Origin: Thinopyrum elongatum
Lineage: Eukaryota > Streptophyta > Magnoliopsida > Poales > Poaceae
NCBI GenBank assembly: GCA_011799875.1
Contig: CM022298.1
Location: forward strand, 496,351,180-496,415,179
DNA: 64,000 nucleotides
Direction: 5' to 3'
The position numbers and the translations under genes were made by a program. Below the pieces are notes generated by a model, which saw only the letters and a program-made list of their open reading frames with translations, was not told the origin of the DNA and did no database searches. This document shows, in pieces, positions 32,280 to 44,979 of this stretch (the first letter of the stretch is position 1; every line of letters starts with the position of its first letter).

Positions 32280-35006
32280 TGAAAGAACATGCGGTGCCCC
32301 CATGTTTGGTTTTGGTAATTGATGACAATCTCTATGGACTAATGGTTGCCTTGAGTTATATTTGAAGGATTTGTCCATAGGCTTTTCTTGGAGTCCATTT
32401 GTTGGTTTCAAGGAGAGTTTGTGATGACCAAAATGCTATTCAAGGAATTACCTAAAGATTGGTCATGTGAGAGGTTGATCAAGACTAAGTCAAAGAGTGA
32501 ATCAAGTTGATCAACACACAAAGCGTAGAAGATGTACCGAGGGGGACCAAGCGATCCCATGGTATGGTAAGCATTGTCAATTACGCTTTGTGTACTAACC
32601 CATGGTCTTCGTGAGAGTTCTTTGTGGGGTTAGGTTGCGGTGTGCACGTTCAAGTGATGCATCACAAAGAGATCATGTGCTTGAAGATTGCCGTCCATTG
32701 TGGTGACAATGGACTTGTGAAAATGTGCCAAAGAGTGTCTCACCCATAGTGGAGTACGGGGGAGCAATCAACTAGTCTTCACCGAGCGAACGGAATCAAG
32801 AAAGGTGGTCCAACTTGAGAAAGTCAAGATCGTCATCATCTAGCTCAAGTGGACTTTGTGCAAGACAAAGGTTTGCCCTTGATAGGTTTTCTCTTTTACC
32901 GGTCTCATGGTGGTAGTTGGGAGACCGGGTTATAGGATCGATTGCCGTACTATCAAGGGGGGCTCTCGATGAGTAGCTTGATCGTATCGTTCATAGAGAG
33001 CTCAAACCATTGCATCCTTGCATCATCTTTATTGGTTCTTGTTTGGTTCTTCTCCTTGTGAGATTTGGAGCTTTTGGTCATTTTCATGACAAGCTCGTGT
33101 TCATCGAAAACAAAGTTCACTTGCCTCTTCTATGATGTTTTTGATGTTGGAGGTTATGCCGGTTCTTCTCTGTTTGAGGTTTCACTCCTCTATAAGCTAG
33201 GCATACCTCCCCTGCCTCTTCTTACTATAACCAGTCGCTGTTTGGATAGCTCTCGTCGTCCTCTATCCAACAAGCTTGAGTTTGCTCAATTCGGAGCTCA
33301 TTTGCAGAAGTTATGGCAGTTCTGGTTTTATTGTATCCTTCCGTTTATCCGTGTCTTTACAAAATGAAGGCCTCCAAGTGCTATAGTTCTGTGGCGTGCG
33401 GTAGTACTGCTCAACGGAGCAGTAGTACCGCAGTGGCCCACGGTAGTACCGGCCAGGGAAGCGGTAGTACCGCGCTATGCGGTAGGACCGCTCCTCAGGT
33501 GCGGTAGTACCATGGCCTCTAGCCCAGCACTCTGGCACGCGCGGAAGTAGGCGCGGAAGTATTTTTTTACATCCGCGCCCTACGCGGTAGTACCGCTCCC
33601 AGCGTGCGGTAGTACCGTGCCGGACTTTTGCACTGACCCAACCTCAGCGGATGTAGGCGCGGATGTAATTTTTTACATCCGTGGTTGCGCGGTAGTACCG
33701 CTATCCCCAGCGGCAGTACCGCTGCTGCACCTGTGTGGCCGTTGAATACTACCCTTGCGGTAGTACCGCAAGGGCAGGCGGTAGTACCGCTCCGGCAGTA
33801 CTACCGCCCTGTTGCCCCGTTGCAGTAGTGTTTCATGTGGCTACTGCCGCCCTAGCGGTAGTACCGCTCCTTGGAGCAGTAGTACCGCTCGGTGCGGGCT
33901 GTGAGGATAACGGTTGGTTTTTCCCCCTCTTATAAAAGGGGGTCTTCTTCCCCCTTGGGTCTTATCCTTTTGCAAGTTCTTGAGCACTTCTCTCTCCTCC
34001 ATTGTTGACTCTCTTGAGCTTGCTTATCTCTCAATCCCTCCATGGATTCTTGCTAGTTTTTGGGGGAAAAGAGAGAGGAGATCTAGATCCATGTTTCCAC
34101 CAATCACTTTCTCCTCTAAGTGAGGGGAACCCCTTGGATCTAGATCTTGGAGTTCTTCGTGTTCTCTTCTTCGTTCTTCCTCTCATTTTCCTCCCTAGCA
34201 TTAGTTCTTTGGTGGGATTTGGGAGAGAAGGACTTGGGCACTCCCTGTGCCCTTGCCATTGCATTTGGTGTATCGGTTTGAGTTCCCCACGGTGATACGT
34301 GGAAGTGAAGTTGAGTAGCTTATTACTCTTGGGTGCTTGGTACCCTTGAGCTTGTTCCTCTTGGGTGCTTGGGCGCCCTAGACGGTTGGTGGTGTTCGGA
34401 AGCTCAATCATTGTGGTGTAAAGCTCCGGGCAAGCGTCGGGGTCTCCAATTAGGTTGTGGAGATCGCCCCGAGCAATTTGACGGGTACCGGTGACCGCCC
34501 CCAAGGGTTGCCAAAGTGTACGGGTTCGGTGACCGCCCCCAAGGGTTGCCATTTGTACGGGTTCGGTGACCACCCTCAAGGGTCCCTTAGTGGAATCACG
34601 ACATCTTGCATTGTGCGAGGGCGTGAGGAGATTACGGTGGCCCTAGTGGCTTCTTGGGGAGCATTGTGCCTCCACACCGCTCCAAACGGAGATTAGCATC
34701 CGCAAGGGTGTGAACTTCGGGATACATCGTCGTCTCCGCGTGCCTCGGTTATCTCTTACCCGAGCCCTTTACTTATGCACTTTACTTTGTGATAGCCATA
34801 TTGTTTCTTGTCATATATCTTGCTATCACTTAGTTGTCTATCTTGCTTAGCATAAGTTGTTGGTGCACATAGGTGAGCCTAGTTGTTGTAGGTTTTGTGC
34901 TTGTCAAATTAACCGCTAGGTTTATTCCGCATTTGTTCAAGCCTTAACCGTAATTATTTTAAAGCGCCTATTCACCCCCCCTCTAGGCGACATCCTTGAT
35001 CTTTCA
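32280..35006 (+). repeat. Nikita-like solo LTR (2727 bp), innermost of the triple nest
   Basis: Starts TGAAAGA, ends TCTTTCA, flanked by CCTGC at 32275-32279 and 35007-35011. CCTCTAGGCGACATCC near the 3' end and CGCATTTGTTCAAGCC near 34928 match, as far as I remember, the published Nikita LTR marker primers of barley. No partner LTR is present. It contains a tandem palindrome region (33399-33895) and repeated CCGCCCCCAAGGGTTGCCA units near 34492-34590. No convincing ORF. Confidence 0.8.
33399..33895 (+). repeat. Dispersed palindromic GCGGTAGTACCGC motifs
   Basis: About fourteen copies of GCGGTAGTACCGC or one- to two-base variants, spaced roughly 20-90 bases apart. Each perfect copy is its own reverse complement around GTAC (for example near 33459, 33584, 33688, 33757 and 33780). 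The segment can form many alternative hairpins. Confidence 0.85.
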
Positions 35007-36622
35007 CCTGCTAGCTACAGTACCGGCCCAGCTGGCCACCGCAGCCCACCAGGCCCACCTCTCCCTTCTCTCTCTCTCTGTCGCCGTGTCGGCCACGCCA
35101 TGGCTGAGCGTGCGTGCTCCGGTCGCTGGCCGACACCGCGATTCCGCCGACGCCGAGGGGATAAGGGCAAGACCCCGTTCCTCTCCCCTGGCCATCCAAA
35201 CCCACTCGCCCCCTCCTCCTCGCTTCCCCCTCGCTTGGCTCCTCCTTCCCCTTCTCTGCCGAGCGCCACCGCCGCCGCGAACGTGCTCCGCCGCGGCCAC
35301 CGTCCCCGCCGCACCGCACCAACGGGTTCCCGGGCTCCCTCGTCGACCGCCTCGTCGTCCACGACCGCTGGTACGAGCTCAGCGCCACCGCAACGCCGAG
35401 GACGAGGTCGTCTTCAACTTTCGGCCACCGCATCGCCGTCGCCGATTCCGTCGCCGTCACTGCATCCCGCGCCTCCCCGAGCAGCTCCTCGTCACCGCTG
35501 TGAGGCTGCCCTCCTTTCCCCTTTGATTCCGCTCTAAGCCGTAGCCGTAGCGCCGCTGCCGTGGTCGTTTTGCTCCGCCCGAAGCTCTCCCCGTCGTGTC
35601 TCGTCGCAGCTGTAGTTAGGACCACTGGCAAGCACTTCTGAGCACGCCATCATGTTCGTCGCACTCCCAGAATGCTTCCGCGCCATTTACCTCTTCGAGA
35701 CGAGGCCCGTGAGCTCGACCCCGCGCTTCCCGTACTCCGGCATCCGCCATGGTAGTCACCGCCGTCGCTGTATCTCGTCTCAGCCTCGCCGGCCACTGCC
35801 GTTGGATGCGCACGAGTCCCACGATGCCGTAGGGACAAACCGCGTCCAAAACAGACCACTATAGAGGAAACCCGAGGCCGCCGGCGTTCGGCCGCCGTAT
35901 TTGGGCTCGCCGGAGCCGTCCCCGGCGCCACCGCCAGCGTGGCCTGACCAGTGGGGCCGCCTGAGTCGCTGACCGATGGGCCCCGCGTCATGGTTGACCC
36001 GTTGACCGCGGTCAGCGCCGCTGACGTGGCATAATGTGCCACTGACAATCGGGCCCCACATGTTAATTAATCACTGGCTTAATTAAGCACCAATTAATCA
36101 CCCTAATTAGAGAATGACAGGTGGGGTCCCTGTTACTATTCCTTTGGATAAGATCTGCTGACTGGGCTGCCGAGTCAGCCTCTGGGACCCACATGTCATA
36201 CACTAGGGCTATTCCTCCCTGAGTATAAAAAGTATTCCTACTGTTTTGGATAATTCGAATTTAATTAATTTAAATAATTTCAGAATATTGCTAAAACTTT
36301 GAAAATTCATAATAAATAAACCGTAGCTCGGATTGAAGAACTTTCTACATGAAAGTTGCTCAGAACGATGAGACGAAGCTGACCGTGCCATCTGTTTCCG
36401 TGACGGGACCCTCTACGGAGGTGAACCCGTAACTTTTGCCCATTTCCGTTAGGTGAATAGTGCATACACACCAGCTAATAAGTCCAACTTAAATCCTAAA
36501 ATAACTAATATGCCCTAGACATGTTTTTAGGCAACCCTACATTGCACGTTAGCATAGCAAGATCTGTGTTACTTTGTCTGCCTTGCATTTATCTGTTTCC
36601 TCCCCCTCTTCTCTCTCGATAG

Positions 36623-38408
36623 AGCCTGGTACCGACGTAGACCCCAAGACCGACGCAGCTCCGGAGATCGACGACCCCTGACGACCTTGCCTTTGCCGCC
36701 GAGTAACCAGGCAAGCACCCCCCTTTTGAGCATTCCGATATCGCCCACTCTCTTCTCTCTTATGCTTGCATTAGAGGTTACTGCTGCTGCTGTTGTCCTA
36801 TTTTCTGCTGCATAGCCTATTTATTGTAACCTACTATTGTTACCTACCTGCTTATCCTAAACTGTTTAGTATAGGTTGGGTAGAGACCCAGCAGAGACCC
36901 CACTTTATCCCGACTGCCCCGCTGGATCATCAGAAGACCCGATCAACGGGATTGAAGACCAGGCCCCGGCACCGCACATCACTTTCCCCTTAGTTGCTCG
37001 ACACTACTGGGTTACTATCGAGTGCCGAGGGTGATACCTCGTCAGCACTTTTGATGATAACCTTGTAGGTTAGTTATTCGGTCATGGTCAGCGAGGGTGA
37101 TTCCTCCTACACCACCCCCGGTAACGACATCGTCGAGCAACTGCTCAAGTGTGGACCTCGAGGGTGATTCCTCCTTCATTCACCTTGATGTTTACGTCAG
37201 GTGGGAATCCAACGAGGGTGATGCCTCGGATTCCTTCTTGATATGATAGCCACACGGATGCCCTTACATTACTGTTGACACTGCTTATTCTAGATAAAGA
37301 CAGGTCGGCCCTGTGGGGTACCCGCGCGAGCTTAATTGCGAGAAATGTGGAGTCGGGTGGACCTGGACGGTGCCCGAGTAATGAATACGAGGCGTGGCCG
37401 GGCATTCTTAGCCCTTGCCGCAAGTCCTCGAGACGGGGCGACGGGGTCACATCTTTCGTGAGTCTCTGCTCGTTACCGCACTACCAACACACTAACGGTT
37501 TGGATATTTGATCCGAGGGGCCTCTGGCCTGATAGCACTAACCATCACATGGGCATAGTATGGGCGTTCTGCGTCGTATACATCAGCCGAAGCTCTATAG
37601 ACGTCGGCGAGGAGCGGCCCGCTTTGGATTGGACTGGTTAAGCCCGCGCTTGTATTAAGGGGGCTAGGTCTGCTTTCGAAGCGTCCTCGCAACGTGCAGG
37701 GTTCCCAGGGCGAAGGCCCAAGACCCCTGGGGGCAAAGGTTAGTCCGGCGTGCTGACCTCTCTTTAGAGCCTAGGTCGGGTTGCAGCGTGTTGCTTAGCC
37801 GAGGCCGGGCATGACCCAGTAAAGTGTGTCCGGCCGGAGTTAAGCGAGCGTGGTGGGTAAGTTGGTGCACCCCTGCAGGGAAGAAACAATCTATCGATAG
37901 CCTGTCCTACGGTAACGGACACTCGGAGTTGTATCCCGATCGGTACAACTAGAACTGGTGACTTGAGATGAAATGGATAGTATGGCTCTGGGATTGCTTT
38001 CTCGCAGGGAGTCGAGGAAGGATCTCTGGCCGAGGTTGATAACACTACTACTACTTTACATTATGTTAATCTGCACTCTTCTAATGCTGCAAGACCGATG
38101 AAGATGCTTGAAGATTCTAGTCTTCGATAGGACTAGGCTTTCCTCTCTATTCTGGCATTTCTGCAGCCCAGTCCACATATACAGCCCTCCTTTGAAAATG
38201 TTGCATATGTAGTGTAGATCCTTGCTTGCTGAGTACTTCGGATGAGTACTCACGTTTTCTTTACTTTCTTTTTCCTCCTTTTATCCATATGTCGCCGCCA
38301 GATGACGGAGCCCCTGAGATAGCTGCCCCTGTCGATGACTACGGCTACTACTACTACTACCCTCCAGGCGAGTACTACTACGAGGAGCCGACAGATGGCC
38401 AGGAGTAG
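36623..38408 (+). pseudogene. LTR-borne alpha/beta ORF with frameshifted alpha, intact beta
   Basis: Alpha is 88 bases with a frameshift and a stop, but retains the GGAGATCGACGACC core and the CCAG|GCAAGC border. Beta is open: DDGAPEIAAPVDDYG, then a five-tyrosine run, PPGEYYYEEP, DGQE and a stop at 38406-38408. Confidence 0.4.
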
Positions 38409-41400
38409 GATTCGGAGGGTCCTAGGCAGGAGGCCTACGCCTTTTGATCGTAGTATTTTAATTTTGCCCCGCCTTTCTAAAGGCCTATCTGTAACTCTGC
38501 TATATCTGTACCCAGACATCTGATGCTTCCGCTGACACTTGTATGCCATCGAGCTATGTATTCGAGCCATCGAGGCCCTGGCTTGTAATATAAAGCTTGT
38601 ATGACTCTATTTATGTTTTAGAGTTGTGTTGTGATATCTTCAAGTGAGTCCTTGGGCTTGATCGTGTGCATTTGCGTGTATGATTAGTGCACGATTAAGC
38701 CGGGGTCGTCACAAGACCCACCCCCTAATACAAGCTGCAGGTGGTTCCCGTCCAACCGGGCGCGCGCCGCTCAATCGCTGATGTCCGAAGAGCTTTCAGA
38801 GAATTGTACGACGCAGAGTGCCCATACTTATTCCCGCATGGTGGTTAGTGCAAAAAGGTCAGAGGCCTACTCAGATCACATATCCAAACCCTTAGTGTCT
38901 TGGGAGCGCGCGGAGACGATCAATGATACACGATCTGTGGTCCCGTCACCCCGTCTCACGGACTAACGGCAAGGGCTAAGAATGCCTAGCCGTGCCGCGT
39001 AGTTATCTCGCGGGTACCCTCCAGGTCAACCCGACTCACAAGGGGGGCTGTCAGGAACTCAGGTCCACCTCAACCGGGGTGGTACCGCCTGTCCCTTCAG
39101 TCTCGCAGAAACAATAACTCTCGCGGGTACCCTAACAGTCAACCCGACTTCTCATCTCTCGCAGGTACCCTCGGGGCCGACCCGACTTCATCATGGTTCT
39201 GGGGTAAAGTCACAGTAACCGTGTGTCCATAACACCAAGGGGGGATTCGAGGAATCACCCTCGATAGATTCCACTTGATGTAACCATCAAGGTGAACTTG
39301 GAGGAATCACCCTCGAGGGTTCACACTTGAGGTGTTGCATGACAGAGTCGTTATCGGGAGTGGTGAAGGAGGAATCACCCTCCGTAGACCACGACCGATT
39401 AACTACACTACAGAGATCTCATCAGAAGTGCTATACGAGGTATCACCCTCGGCACTTGATAATAGCTCTGCAGAGTCGTACAACTAGGGGGTGTGAGGTG
39501 ATGTGTCGGGCTCTGGACGTTGATCGAGTCATCGATCATAAAGCGGGGGCAACAGGGACAAGATGAGGGGGTCACTGGTGGATCACTAACCAACCTATAC
39601 TAAGCATATAGGATAAGCAGGTAGGTAACAATGGCAGGTTACAAAATCAGGCTATGCATCAGACTAGGTACAAACGAACAACAGTAGCAAAATCTAATGC
39701 AAGCATGAGAGAGAAGGAATGGGCGATATGGGAATGATCAAGGGCGTTTTGCTTGCCTGGAAGCTCTGTCGAAAAGGACGGGTCGTTGTCGACGTAGTCG
39801 ATCACACGAGCATCGGCATCGGTCTCGGGGTCTACCGCAGAAGGAGGGGGGAAGAAACAATAAATAACAGGCATACAAATGCAACACAAAGCATGAAAAG
39901 GCAGTAAGCTAATCTAGGGGTGACCTAACGCAGTGCTAAGTGTTCTAGGTGGAGCGAGAAAATATCCGGGAATATTTTCCTGGCTTTCGGCGGTTTTCGG
40001 ACAGATGAAACAGAGGGGAAGGATCCATGTTTGCTGCGTTGGAGGCATGTGGCAGGTATGTGGATAGCATATTCAGATTTGTCATTTTTTTCTGAGCAAC
40101 TTTCATATATAAATTATTTTTCATCCGAGTTATGGATTATTTTATATGATTTTTCAAAGTTTTAAACAATATTCTGAAAATTCCTGGTATTTAAATTAAT
40201 TCGAAAACAGAGGGCTAAAATGCTAAGTATACCCGAAAGTGTGCCCAGCCTGAAGCCACAGGGGCTGACAGGGACCCAGTTGACTGGGTCAACTGGCCAG
40301 TCAGGCTGACTGGTGGGGCCCCTGCTGAGTCAGCAGTCAACATTTGACCAGTCAGACCTGACTAGTGGGCCCCACTGGTGAATGAGACAACTAATAAAAC
40401 ATGTTTATTTTAACTAAACAATTATCTTGGCCCACCTGCCATACTCTACAACTAACTAATTTAGTTAACTAGCTTAATTTAAAAGGTGGGCCCACATGTC
40501 ATTTTTAGTTATTTAGCTAAACAGTTTTATTAGGGTTTAATTAGGTTGTTAGGGTTAGTTAAACCGGGCAGGCCCACACGTCAGTGGGTCAACCCACTGG
40601 TTTAAACACGTGTGCGCGCGCGCGAGTAATGAGGACGGCGGCGCGCACTGGCTCCGGCGACCAAAAGGCGAACCTCGAGCGTCAAACGGACGAGCGCGAT
40701 GCGCCGCGTCGAGTTGTGCCTTCGGCCGGAGCTAGGGTTGGCCGAAACAATGCCGGGAATGACGGACGGCGGCGATTACGGGCGACGCTAGCGGCAACCG
40801 GCGCTAGAGGCATGGGATGGAGGGGGAAAAGGCCGTGGAGGGCCGGAGGCTCATAGGAGAAGCGGCGGGGCGCTCGGTGGAGCCGGAGGAGGGCGAGGTC
40901 GAGCGGATCGACGAGGATGCCACGGCGGCCATAGTGGAGGGAGAAGGTCGATGGTGATGTTGTGGTGTGGCCCCGGTTGGCCTGACGCTCGCGGTCGACG
41001 CAGACGACGGCGAGGGTCCTCCTGGACAATGATAGACGGCGCGGGGAGGCCGGTGGGCATGCCGGCGACGATGGTGCGGCGACGGCAGCGCTCTCGGGTT
41101 CGACTGGAGCGAGGTGAACGAGCGAGGGGAAAGGTCAGGGGGGCTAGGGTTAGCGTCGGGGTAGAGAGGCAGCGGGGAGGAGGCCTTATCCTCCAGGGGA
41201 GCCGGGGATGGCTGACACGCCCCCACCGGCGGCCAGGGTGGTGCGGATGCGCGCCACGCCTTCTCTGTGAACAGAGGAAGGGGGTGACCGTGGTGCACTG
41301 TGGCACTAGGCCCAGTGGCACAGTAGGTGTTAGGCGTTTTTTTCTTTTTAGTTTTCTGTTTTATATTTTAGGCACTGTTTTGCATTTCTTTTGCTAGCAT

Positions 41401-41783
41401 TTGATTTTTGTAAAGTGTGAAACTTACCTCAATAAATATTATGCAGTATTTAGCATTGGCATAAAAAGTTTGAACCTCATTTGAATTCATTTGATTTTTG
41501 TTTTGAATTTAAATGTGACGGATGTGTGCTGCTGGGTCATTCAAAAATAGCCAGGGGCATTTTTGGAGTTTCAAAAATGTTGGTTTTATTTCTATAATAG
41601 CTTTGGGAAATTTTTCAATATTATGAACACTTTTGTGTTGTTGCTTGGATAATTAATATTTTTACTTCCTTTTAAATTTGAATTTGATTTGAATTATTAT
41701 CAAGTGACAAATGGATTAGCAAAAGGTGATGACATGACACCATTAGGGGGAGATTACTGTTGCTTGACACTGGGGGTGTTACA

Positions 41784-41860
41784 GTTGCTTGGTTGATGAG
41801 AACTATACCAAACACTACACTGAGTTCTATAATTTGTTTGACAAATGGGCGAATGATCAC
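41784..41860. other. Short host remnant between two retroelements
   Basis: 77 bases: the GTTGC duplication of the solo LTR, then unassigned sequence up to the gypsy LTR. No feature seen. Confidence 0.5.
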
Positions 41861-43376
41861 TGATGACCCACAAGTATAGGGGATCAATCATAGTCCTTTC
41901 GATAAGTAAGAGTGTCGAACCCAACGAGGAGCAGAAGGAAATGACAAGTAGTTTTCAGCAAGGTATTCTCTGCAAGCACTGAAATTATAAGTAATGAGTA
42001 GTTTGATAGCAAGATAATTTGTAACGAGCAAGTAACGGTAATGTTAACAAAAGTGCAACAAGGTAGCCCAATCCTTTTGAGGCAAAGGACATGCCAAAAC
42101 TGTCTCTTATGATAAGCAAAGCGTTCTTGAGGGTACACGGGAATTTCATCTAGTCACTTTCATCATGTTGGTTTGATTTGTGTTCGCTACTTTGATAATT
42201 TGATATGTGGGTGGACCGGTGCTTAGGTGCTGTTCTTACTTGAACAAGCCTCCTACTTATGATTAACCCCCTCGCAAGCATCCGCAACTACGAGATAAGT
42301 ATTTAGAATAAATCTAACCATAGCATTAAACTTTTGGATCCAAATCGGTCCCTTACGGAATAGCGCATAAACTAGGGTTTAAGCTTCTGTCACTCTCGCA
42401 ACCCATCATCTAATAACTACTCCACAATGCATTCCCTTAGGCCCAAAGATGGTGAAGTGCCATGTAGTCGACGTTCACATGACACCACTAAGGGAATCAC
42501 AACATACATACCATCAAAATTCGAACACATATCAAGTTCACATGATTACTTGCAACAAGATTTCTCCCGTGACCTCAAGAACAAAAGTAACTACTCACAA
42601 ATGATAATCATGCTCAAGATCATAGGGGTATTAAATAGCATAATGGATCTGAACATATAATCTTCCACCGAATAAACCATATAGTAATCAACTACAAGAT
42701 GTAATCAACACTACTAGTCACCCACAATCACCAATCTATAGTTCCGGTACAAAGATTAAACACAAGAGATGAACTAGGGTTTGAGAGGAGATGGTGTTGT
42801 TGAAGATGTTGATGGAGATTGCCCTCCCCAAGATGGGAGAGTTGTTGGTGATGATGATGACGATGATTTCCCCCTCCGGGAGGGAAGTTCCCCTGGCGGA
42901 ATCGCTCCGCTGGAGGGCAAAAGTGCTCCTGTCCAAGTTCCGCCTCGAGACAGCGGTGCTTCGTCCTGAAAGTCCTCTCCTCATTTTTTCTAGGTCAAAA
43001 TGACTTATATACCAGAAGAGGGGCACCAGAGGTGGGCCGAGGAGGGCACAACCCACCAGGGCGCGCCTGGGCTCCCTAGCGCGCCCAGGTGGATTGTGCC
43101 CACCTGGTGGGCCCCTCTGGTACTTATTTGCTCCAATAATTCTTATATATTCCATAAAAATTCTCCGTGAAGTTTCAGCTCATTTGGAGTTGTGTAGAAT
43201 AGGTAGCCTGACGTAGCTTTTTCAGGTCCAGAATTCCAGCTGCCGGTATTCTCCCTCTTCGTGTGAACCTTGCATATTATGAGAGAAAAGGCATTAGAAT
43301 TAATCCCAAAAGCATTATTATACATAAAAACAATATAAATAACAGTAGGAAAACATGATGAAAAATGGACGTATCA
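41861..43376 (-). repeat. 3' LTR of the Athila-type element (1516 bp)
   Basis: Plus-strand ends TGATGACCCACAAG at 41861 and GACGTATCA at 43376. The polypurine tract abuts at 43377. The opening resembles a class of LTR start common in wheat gypsy elements. The partner LTR is outside the window. Confidence 0.8.
43026..43123. other. Long imperfect hairpin in the gypsy LTR
   Basis: Arms 43044-43065 and 43080-43101 (22 bases each) pair with about two mismatches, loop about 14 bases. An outer pair, ACCAGAGG near 43026 and CCTCTGGT near 43116, extends the structure. GC-rich and able to form a stable RNA or cruciform. Confidence 0.7.
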
Positions 43377-43392
43377 ATTCCCCCAAGTTTAG
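43377..43392 (-). promoter_or_regulatory. Polypurine tract of the Athila-type element
   Basis: Read on the minus strand the sequence is a purine-rich AACTTGGGGGAAT stretch immediately before the LTR start TGATACG, the position for plus-strand priming. Confidence 0.7.
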
Positions 43393-44979
43393 ACCTCGCT
43401 TGTCCTCAAGCGAAAACCAAAATCGGAAAACATGTCCACATGCTTAGAGAGAGAGGTGTCGATAGAAACAAAATACGGACATAGAAGCATCATGTATATT
43501 ATTATAACAGCAATAAACTTTAACATAAAACTTTATCATAGAACTTTTACCATATAACTTCTATCATAGACTTCTCATGAACAAGTAACAATTCATCACA
43601 ACATCGAAGTATAAAGCATAAACTCTATTGAAAACCAACAAACTGTGTTCTCAGTCAACTTTGCAACTACAATTCATCATCTTTTCAGGAAGGGTCACGT
43701 ATCGGAGCCTTTTTGGCAAGTTCACATACTCAATCATCATATAGTCTTCTATGATTGCTAACACTCACCTCATACACATGAGCAAAAAGTTTCAACCGGA
43801 CACATAGAAAGATAGGGGCTTATAGTTTTTGCCACCCAACATACTCACCTCAAGGGTGATGTCAACAATAATAACTCATGCTACCCATATCCAACTGGAT
43901 ATATGTGCCTAGATCTTTCCTCACCACATGATGCTTGCCAAAAGAGAAAATAAAAAGGAATAGAGAGAAGAACTTTGACTCTTGCGTAAAAGTAAATACA
44001 TAAAAGTAAAAGATAGGCCCTTCGCAGAGGGAAGCAGAGGTTGCCATGTGCTTTTTGTTTGCATGCTCAATCTCTTAGTGCAAAAGAACATCACGTTATA
44101 TTGCCCCTTATGATAGCAACCTTTATTATGCAGTCTGTCGCTTTTATTCTTTGCCATCACAAGTTCGTACAACGCTCAATTTTCTGTTACACTAAATGAT
44201 CCAACACTTTTAGAAGCAATTTTTATTGCCTTATTGCACCGATGACAACTTACTTGAAGGATCTTACTCAATCCATAAGTAGGTAAGGTGGACTCTCAAA
44301 ACAAGATTTGGGTTTAAGGGTTTTTGATGCACAAGTAGTATCTCTACTTAATGCGGAACTTTTGGCTAGCAAAGATGGGGGACAAGCACCACATGTTGAA
44401 GGATCTATGACAATATAACTTCTATGTGAATATGAACAAACATAAATCATTACGTTGTCTTCCTTGTCCAACATCAACAATTTTGGCATATAATATTTTG
44501 ATGGGGGCTCACAATCACAAAAGATGTCCAAGATAGTGTATTTGCATGTGAATCTTCTCTTCCCTTATTAATTCTTTCATGAATTGCATCATTGACCAAT
44601 GCTATGTTTGTAAATCTCCAATAAAATTTTCTAGTTATACTCTTCCTTATGTGATGTCATTACTTACCATAAGATTAGCATATGATCTTTTTCATTTATT
44701 TCCTTTCTTTTTATTGAATATGAAAAGTAAAGAAACATAACTCAAACTACTCTTTATTATATATCTTGCACACGATTACAAGGATAGATCACTAAAAAAA
44801 CACTCGAAAAGAAAGGATCGAACTAAACTTTTATTTATGTAAAGCAAAAGATAACTATGGATCGAACTAAGATAAGTAAAGGCAACAGATAGTGGAGGTG
44901 ATATGATACCGGGGCACCTCCCCCAAGCTTGGCACAAGCCAAGGGGAGTGCCCATACCCAATACTCAATTTTCCTTTGG
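43393..44979. other. Noncoding region between integrase and 3' LTR
   Basis: About 1.6 kb of AT-rich sequence with no open frame above about 90 codons that resembles a known protein. No env-like ORF is recognisable. Confidence 0.5.

Larger units (their letters stand above)
31806..38713 (+). repeat. Solo LTR of the LARD-related family, nested, itself interrupted
   Basis: Starts TGTAACATCCCCAGCC, ends GTCGTCACA, flanked by AGACC at 31801-31805 and 38714-38718, inserted in the minus-strand solo LTR. Net length about 4.18 kb without the Nikita-like insertion (32280-35006). Contains the motif array (37027-37227), hairpin (38231-38251), alpha (36623-36710, frameshifted) and beta (38302-38408, intact). 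Confidence 0.92.
31085..39831 (-). pseudogene. Decayed LTR-borne alpha/beta ORF, split by nested insertions
   Basis: Alpha (39831 down to 39757) is 75 bases, 15 fewer than usual, and fully open in the conserved frame (VIDYVDNDPSF), followed by GCAAGC. Beta (31179 down to 31085) keeps length phase and the terminal DDQE-stop but has two internal stops (TAG and TAA). The nested solo LTRs lie inside the putative intron. Confidence 0.4.
30788..41783 (-). repeat. Solo LTR of the LARD-related family, minus strand, outermost of a triple nest
   Basis: Runs 30788-31805 and 38714-41783, with the intervening sequence being another solo LTR and its TSD copy. Plus-strand ends TGTGACGCC at 30788 and GGTGTTACA at 41783, flanked by GTTGC at 30783-30787 and 41784-41788. 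Net length is about 4.08 kb without the insertions. It keeps the inverted motif array (39249-39450), alpha block (39757-39831) and a decayed hairpin (about 31230-31250). W-box-like TTGAC and GTCAA motifs cluster at about 40275-40360. It is the most divergent-looking copy, as expected for the oldest insertion of the nest. Confidence 0.9.

Noticed and set aside
33000..34300. Short open frames in the Nikita-like LTR
   Set aside because: Under 100 codons, interrupted by palindromic repeats, no resemblance to known proteins.
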